NCBI GenBank assembly: GCA_038030265.1 | Contig: CM075942.1 | Span: 70,126,926-70,190,925, forward strand | Direction of reading: 5' to 3' | Origin: Corythucha ciliata | Lineage: Eukaryota; Arthropoda; Insecta; Hemiptera; Tingidae | Length of the DNA: 64,000 nucleotides | Part shown: positions 56,901 through 62,900 of the stretch, one piece after another | Numbering within the stretch: the stretch's first letter is position 1 | Layout: each line of letters opens with the position of its first letter | Notes under the pieces: generated by a model | What the model saw: the letters and a program-made list of their open reading frames with translations, nothing else | Database searches by the model: none | Told to the model about the DNA's origin: nothing | Translations under genes and position numbers: made by a program

Positions 56901-59900
56901 TAGGAGCAATTTCGCGGATTCGGCACTAAGGAATCCATTTTTGCTGTTTCGGCAATGAGAACCAAATCCATGTTTGGCTTCAAAAAAACAAGCAATTCCG
57001 GTGGTTTCGCTCTTTCCAAGCTCTGCAAAGTTTGCATGTCTGGCTCGTTAGAAACCAATCTCGTCGACCCTATTCATGTAGAAGGTGCGAACGTTAATTT
57101 TAGGAGGCAAATTCAACACGAAGCCATTTTTTCTCGATTCCTTAAAATCCTCCCCCCCCTCCTTATTTTTCCTTCGATTTTTCGGACTTCGTTCTTCCGG
57201 TTAATTATTAACCCTAACTTAGTGCGTTTGACTGGTGACCGAGGGCAAATGCCCCAAGAAGTCACCGGCAGACGACCATATTTGTAATCATCTTCATAAA
57301 ATCTATCGAATGAGACCAGTTTCAGGACTATGTTCTTTCGGTTAGTTTGAATTTCCCAAATTTCACGAGTTTAACGAGCCACAGAGGGCAAATGCCCCAG
57401 GCAGACATTCCAGAAAAGTCTCTACAGAAGTCTAGTGAGAGAAGCCAAAGTGGGCTATTTCAGTGATCGGAGGGGAGGCAGGCTCGAACACTTTGGAGAT
57501 TGATAAGAGAGGAGGCCGGCCAGAGCCGACATGAAAATGCCGATTACCACGGTATAACCGCAGAGGAATTCAATGCGTCTTTCCTTGACACAGTGGAGAA
57601 ACTGTGCAGCGGGGATAGCAAGGATATCCCGAGGGCAGACTGGAGGGGCTTTTTTCGCTTGGGTAAAACAGATCCTCAGCCATTCAAGTTCAGTAGAGTC
57701 ACTGTGGAGGAGGTGTACAAAGCGCTTCGCTCTTTGAAGCCATCTCGTTGCGAGGACATATTTGGCATGAACAGCATTGTTTTGAGAGCAGTAGCTGATC
57801 TGATATGTGAGCCTTTGTCTCACGTTTTCAACGAATGTATTTCTGCTGGCATTTTTCCACTGTATTTCAAATACTTATAAGTCCGCCCAATTTATAAGAA
57901 AGGGGATCCCAGCCTAACAGCGAACTATCAGCCGATAGCAATATTGCCATACTTGGGGAGGGTGTTTGAGTCATTCCTGCGAAGGGATATTGCCATGTTC
58001 CTTGAGGCCAACAAAATTTATTCCGACTGCCAGCACGGCTTCCGGGCTGGTAGGGGAACAGTCACGGCTGGTATTCAGCTCGTTCATGACTGCCTCCAGG
58101 GGCTCGAAGCATGTGGGCGCTCCCTCGTCATGTCGTTTGACATGACAAGGGCGTTCGACGTCATACCTCATGACATTCTTTGCCGGAAGCTGGAGGGCTA
58201 CGGTTTCATGGATGGCTCTCTTCGCCTAATAAAATCATATTTGTCGGATCGGTACCAGTCAGTCTCCACTGGATCCGAGGTATCGTCTGTTCGTCCGGTC
58301 CTACACGGTGTTCCGCAGGGCTCCCACTTGGGGCCGGACTTGTGTGCTGTTTTCAACAATGACTTACCGGCTAGCCTGCCTCGATTTGCGCAACTCCAGA
58401 ATTGCTACATATATGCAGACGACGTCTCGGTGCAATTTGCGCTCCCTGATAGTGACTCGGCCCCCCATTTGGCCTCCCAATGTTCGGAGTTTTTAGAGGC
58501 ATGGTGTGGCGCAAATAAGCTCATCCTCAATTCTGGCAAGACCCAGTGCTTGGAGGTGACATCAGCGTCGTCGGTGGCGCATTCTCCGCAGGAGCCGCTC
58601 AACTTCCTGGGATTCAAACTGGATAGCAGACTCAATTGGGAACACCACATTGACATGGTCTGCGGAAAGCTCTCTCGCAGTCTATTTTTGTTGCGTCGAC
58701 TCAGGGGCTCTGTGTCGGAGGTTGCGCTGAGAAGTGTATATTTCGCACACTTTCACTGCCATCTTCTTTATGGGGTTCTGCTTTGGGGCGCTTCGTGTCG
58801 GGCTGGTCGCGCCTTTCAGCTTCAGAAGCGTGCTGTGAGGCTTCTTGCGGGTTTGAGGCCAAGGGACTCGTGTAGGGAGGCTTTCACTGCTCTTGGGATA
58901 CTCACCCTCACTTCTGCTTTTGCCCTCCAAGTTTTGAATTACGTGAAGTCTAACTCACAACTGTTCAAGTCACACTCGGATGTCCATGTCCATTCGACGC
59001 GGTACGCCAACAAGATCCAGATAGGACCCGTTTGAGACTCACTAATAAGAGCTTTCACCAACTTGGGATTGATCTCTATAACATGCTGCCTGGATCAGTA
59101 GCGCAGCAGCCTCCGAAAGCATTCAACAGGAAGCTTAAAGGGCTGTTTCTTGCAAAGGCATGCTACTCCGTGAATGAGGTGAAGGACGCTCTCTGCTCTT
59201 GAAGACTCTGTCTCTGTGACTTTAAATGTTGCCACTTGACGTTGTAATGCCCGTTTGGGCCTCTACAATAAATCAGTTTATTATTATTATTATTATATTC
59301 GTAATCAACCCCGTAGACCCTTTCGAATGAGACCAGTTTCAGGACTATGTTCTTCCGTTTAAATTCATGTCCCAAATTAAGGACTTTGATTAGCTATAAA
59401 ATCCTTAGGCCCCAGATACGACATGGCAGACTCCAGGACTCGTAAATAGGAGGTCGTAAGCTATCATTTTGCACACCTTTCGTGACTATGTTCTTCCGGT
59501 AGAATGGGACTGTCGCCAGCTCTCGAACTATATGTTTGTATTGTGTGGTTTCTATGCAACCTATCAAAATGCTTCATTTTTTCGAGGGAATAAATTTGTT
59601 TGGTTGCACAGAGTCCACACAGCGCAAACATAGAGCTTGTGAACGGGCCTTAAACATCGGTCTGCTGGGGAGCGTTGCTCCCCCAACCAGACCATGGGGG
59701 GGGGGGGAGCATTCGATGACCCTGAACCTCACTTCCACCGTCACTGCGGCTATGAATTGTGTTGAAACCAAGGAGTTGATGCGAAATTAGCAGTAACAGC
59801 GCAACATTAGGGCTGACTCGCAGAAAGTTTGCGCAAAACGGGAATATTACAACGACAGTAGCTATAACAGCCATATAGTAAGCGTCTCCTAGAATTTCAT

Positions 59901-62900
59901 GGTAGAGGTGAGGTGTGATTCCACTGTCGGTGATTTTGTCACTGTGACTACTCCGTCACTGTTGGCTCCGGTGACGACCACATTGAAATCACCGTTCCGA
60001 CCCTCTAACGGTGACATTCCTTTTCACTTATAATCGCCTCTTCATTCGTCACTTCTATCGCTTCACTGCGCTAGAGTCTCTTGCAGGTTACCACCGCTTT
60101 ACCAGTTCTACTATCGCTCCAATGAACTCAGTAGCATTCTCCCCAAGTCTATCCCTCGTCTGTTGACTTTTTTTCTTGGACTTTTAGGTAGTATTGAACC
60201 TTTAGTGTCGGTAATATATTTTTATTCACTTCGTTTTCCAAGACCTGTGCTACAGTGATCTTGTATAATTTTACTTTTTTTAAAAACACCTTCCTAGGCA
60301 GGGGCGTAGCCAGCCCTTGACCAAAGGCTGGGCAGAATACGTCGGACGTTATGGAAACTAGAGACCCCAACAAAAGAACTGGTAGCGCAATAAATCGTCA
60401 AATTCTTCCCCGGAAACTGAGTTTTCACAAAAAAGGGTCGTAATCCATCAAAAACTAACATCTTCGTTCGGAAATTATCTGTTTTAGCCTTCTATTCCTG
60501 ATTTTCTATCCAAAAACTGACAATTCTATTCAGACTTTTTCTATTGACAGACAATTCGATTTCCACGGAAATCGTTACTTGGCATTCAAATATACAGGGT
60601 CACCGTCTTCTCATCAACGTCTTGTCTGAGAGACGTAAAAATTAAACATTTTTTAACCAAACAATAACGGGTTTTAACTCAAAACTGACGTTTTTTAACA
60701 AAAAAACTGAATATTTTACTTCAAAACTGACGTTTCTACGCCAAAGACGAAGTGTTTACGCCTAAACTAAAAATTTCACAGCACAACTTTTAAAATCCAA
60801 GTCTTTACCCCCAAAACTGGTGAATTCCGCCTAAAAATGGCGGGTTTAACACAAAACGGATCAAAAAAAATGATCTTAATTACAATTAACAGACCACTCA
60901 GTACTAAAAACTGCCGATTATATCCTTCAATTGGCGATTTTAGTAAAAAACAAAAAACAAAAAAAACGGCAATTCCTGGCCATGTCCGACGTGCTCCCCC
61001 CCCCCTCAAAATGAAGATTCTACAACAAAACTGGCGACTTCAACCTAAAACTAAACTTTACTGTTCCATTTCAAAATGAATATTTTACACCCGAAACGAC
61101 AATTTCCCCTCAAAATTAGATAATTTACTCCAAAACTGACAATGTCACACTTTAACTCAAGTTTTCCTCAAAACCGGTGATTTTAGACCGGTGAACAGGT
61201 GATTTCACAACAAAAAATGACAAATTCATCGCAAATGTGATGATTTTATACCAAAACAGACGATTTCACGCCAAAGCTGACGTGTTGCCCCATAACAGAT
61301 GACGTTAGTACAAAACTGGCCATTTTACCCCAAAATGACTGTTTTGGCTGAATTACAAAACTTACGATTTTATCCCAAAAACGTTCCTAAACTGAAGATT
61401 TTACCCTGAAACTTGCGGTTCCACCTCAAAAATATTACTTTACCTCAAAACTGAATATTTTACTTCAAAATTGATATTTTACTTTGTTGGGCACAGCTTT
61501 TCAGGGCACATAGAGTAAGTTTTGACGATTTCAAGGCTGGAATAGCTATAATTGCCATTTTTAGGGCGCATAAAGTCAGTCTTTCCAGTTATAGGAGCGA
61601 ACAGTACGTCCCAAGTCAAGGCGAGAACAGCCGGGTTGGCCGTTTTCGGCGCTCCGAATGGTCTATTTTGCCATTTTCAGGGCAGGAGTCACTTGTTCAG
61701 ACATTTTTAGAGCTCGATTCGTCGGGTAATCCATTTCTAGAGCTCGTAAAGTAAATTCGGCAAATTCTAGGGCTCAAATATAGTAATTTTAGCCATTTTA
61801 AAGACACGAATCGTCAGTTTTGCCATTTTCAGGGCTCAAATACCTAGTCCATCAAGCCAAGGCCATGAAGTTTGACCATTCCTGGTGCGCAAATTGTCGA
61901 TTTTGCCATTTTCAGGGAAGGTCATCTTTTTAGGCATTTCAGGGCCGTTTTCAGTGCTTGATTAGTCCGTCAAGCCAAAAGCGCGCATTATGGTCATATT
62001 TGGCTCAAGAAAGGCCAGTCTGATCAATTTTAGCGCAGGAATGGTTGATTTAGCTACTTTCGGGCGGTAGACATGATCTTTTTAGGCACTTTTCAGAAGT
62101 TCAATATTCGCCACCAATTTTTAGGGCGCGTGAAGTTCAGTTTTAGCCATTTTCAAAACGCGAATCGACAGTTTTGTTTTTTTGGGCGTGACTTTAGTTA
62201 CTTTAGCCGTTTTTATAGTGTAAATAGCTAGTTTTAACTATTTTTAGGCAGTGAAAAGGCTGTCAAACCAGTTTTAGTAGAGCGAACCACAGCATTTTTC
62301 TAGCACCTCTCTTGAGCAAATAATGAATCCGCGTCTGTCTGCGAAAATGGTATTCTAGGACGCAAAAACGGCGAATTTGGTCTTTGAATTATGTCACCCT
62401 TGCGATGTCCGTTTTGTGGGCGACAAAACCCGTTGAAATTTATTTTTTGCATTAGTGAAATCCGTGAAGTTATTTTTTTAGTGAGCGCCGACGAAGCACA
62501 ATGTGATTATCCTGAAAGATTTGCACTATCAGAATGCATCTAGGGGTGGGCAACTGACCCGCTGAATCTGTATTTTTGAGTCTAGGGGAGGGCAGCTGCC
62601 TAGCCCTGCTCCCCTCTGGCTATGCCTATGTTCCTAGGTAAATTCGTGCATTGCAGTTTTTGATCCATGACTTTCCTTCATGTTTGTATTTGAGGCTGTG
62701 GGTTCGCCGTTCATAGGAGTTTTCCACGGATAAAGTTAGAAAAAGAATTATAAATTTTTTGTATAACCGATGCAAACAAAATTGATTTGCGAAATCGTGT
62801 CTATCATTTGCCCTATTAATAGGCTTTGTTGGGTCTGGGAATGAAATTCACGCGAGTCCGGTAACATTAGGCATTTGCTCAAACAAACTGCTACAGGGGG

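Larger units (their letters stand above)
57430..59296 (+). mobile_element. CR1/Jockey-like non-LTR element, second copy, complete 3' end
   Basis: 5'-truncated element with polymerase, C-terminal region and 3' UTR (TTGACGTTGTAATGCCCGTT near 59235, CAATAAA, then (TTA)n at 59278-59296). The 57178-58147 part repeats 55710-56690, with a 12-bp deletion near 57470 and a few substitutions. It lies in the right arm of foldback F. Confidence 0.88.
54636..59651. mobile_element. Foldback complex F with ~130-bp tandem subrepeats in opposed arms
   Basis: The outer ends carry M1-type termini (GGCCCGTTCACAAGCTCTA at 54636, inverse ending at 59651). Inside, GAGCTGGCGACAGTCCCATT at 54662 is the inverse of AATGGGACTGTCGCCAGCTC ending near 59523. 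The left arm has four units of 124-139 bp in one direction (starts at 54689, 54813, 54952, 55083). The right arm has about seven in the other (55321 to 55866, again at 59350 and 59492), turning over near 55200. Units contain CTTCCGGTTAAT, TTTCAGGACTATG and GCAAATGCCCC. The right arm hosts a non-LTR element and a local duplication. Confidence 0.75.
60299..62630. mobile_element. Nested 2.3 kb hAT-like element, repeat-filled
   Basis: A perfect 8-bp duplication TTCCTAGG lies at 60291-60298 and 62631-62638. The ends are CAGGGGCGTAGCCAGCC at the left and CTGGCTATGCCTATG at the right (inverse CATAGGCATAGCCAG). No transposase. Two arrays of short degenerate repeats fill most of it. The right subterminal part (62500-62600) resembles that of 40293-43461 (43180-43280), so the two may share a family. 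Confidence 0.9.

Noticed and set aside
60776..61079. Open frames on both strands in the F4 array
   Set aside because: They arise from the stop-poor repeat unit and change with every unit.
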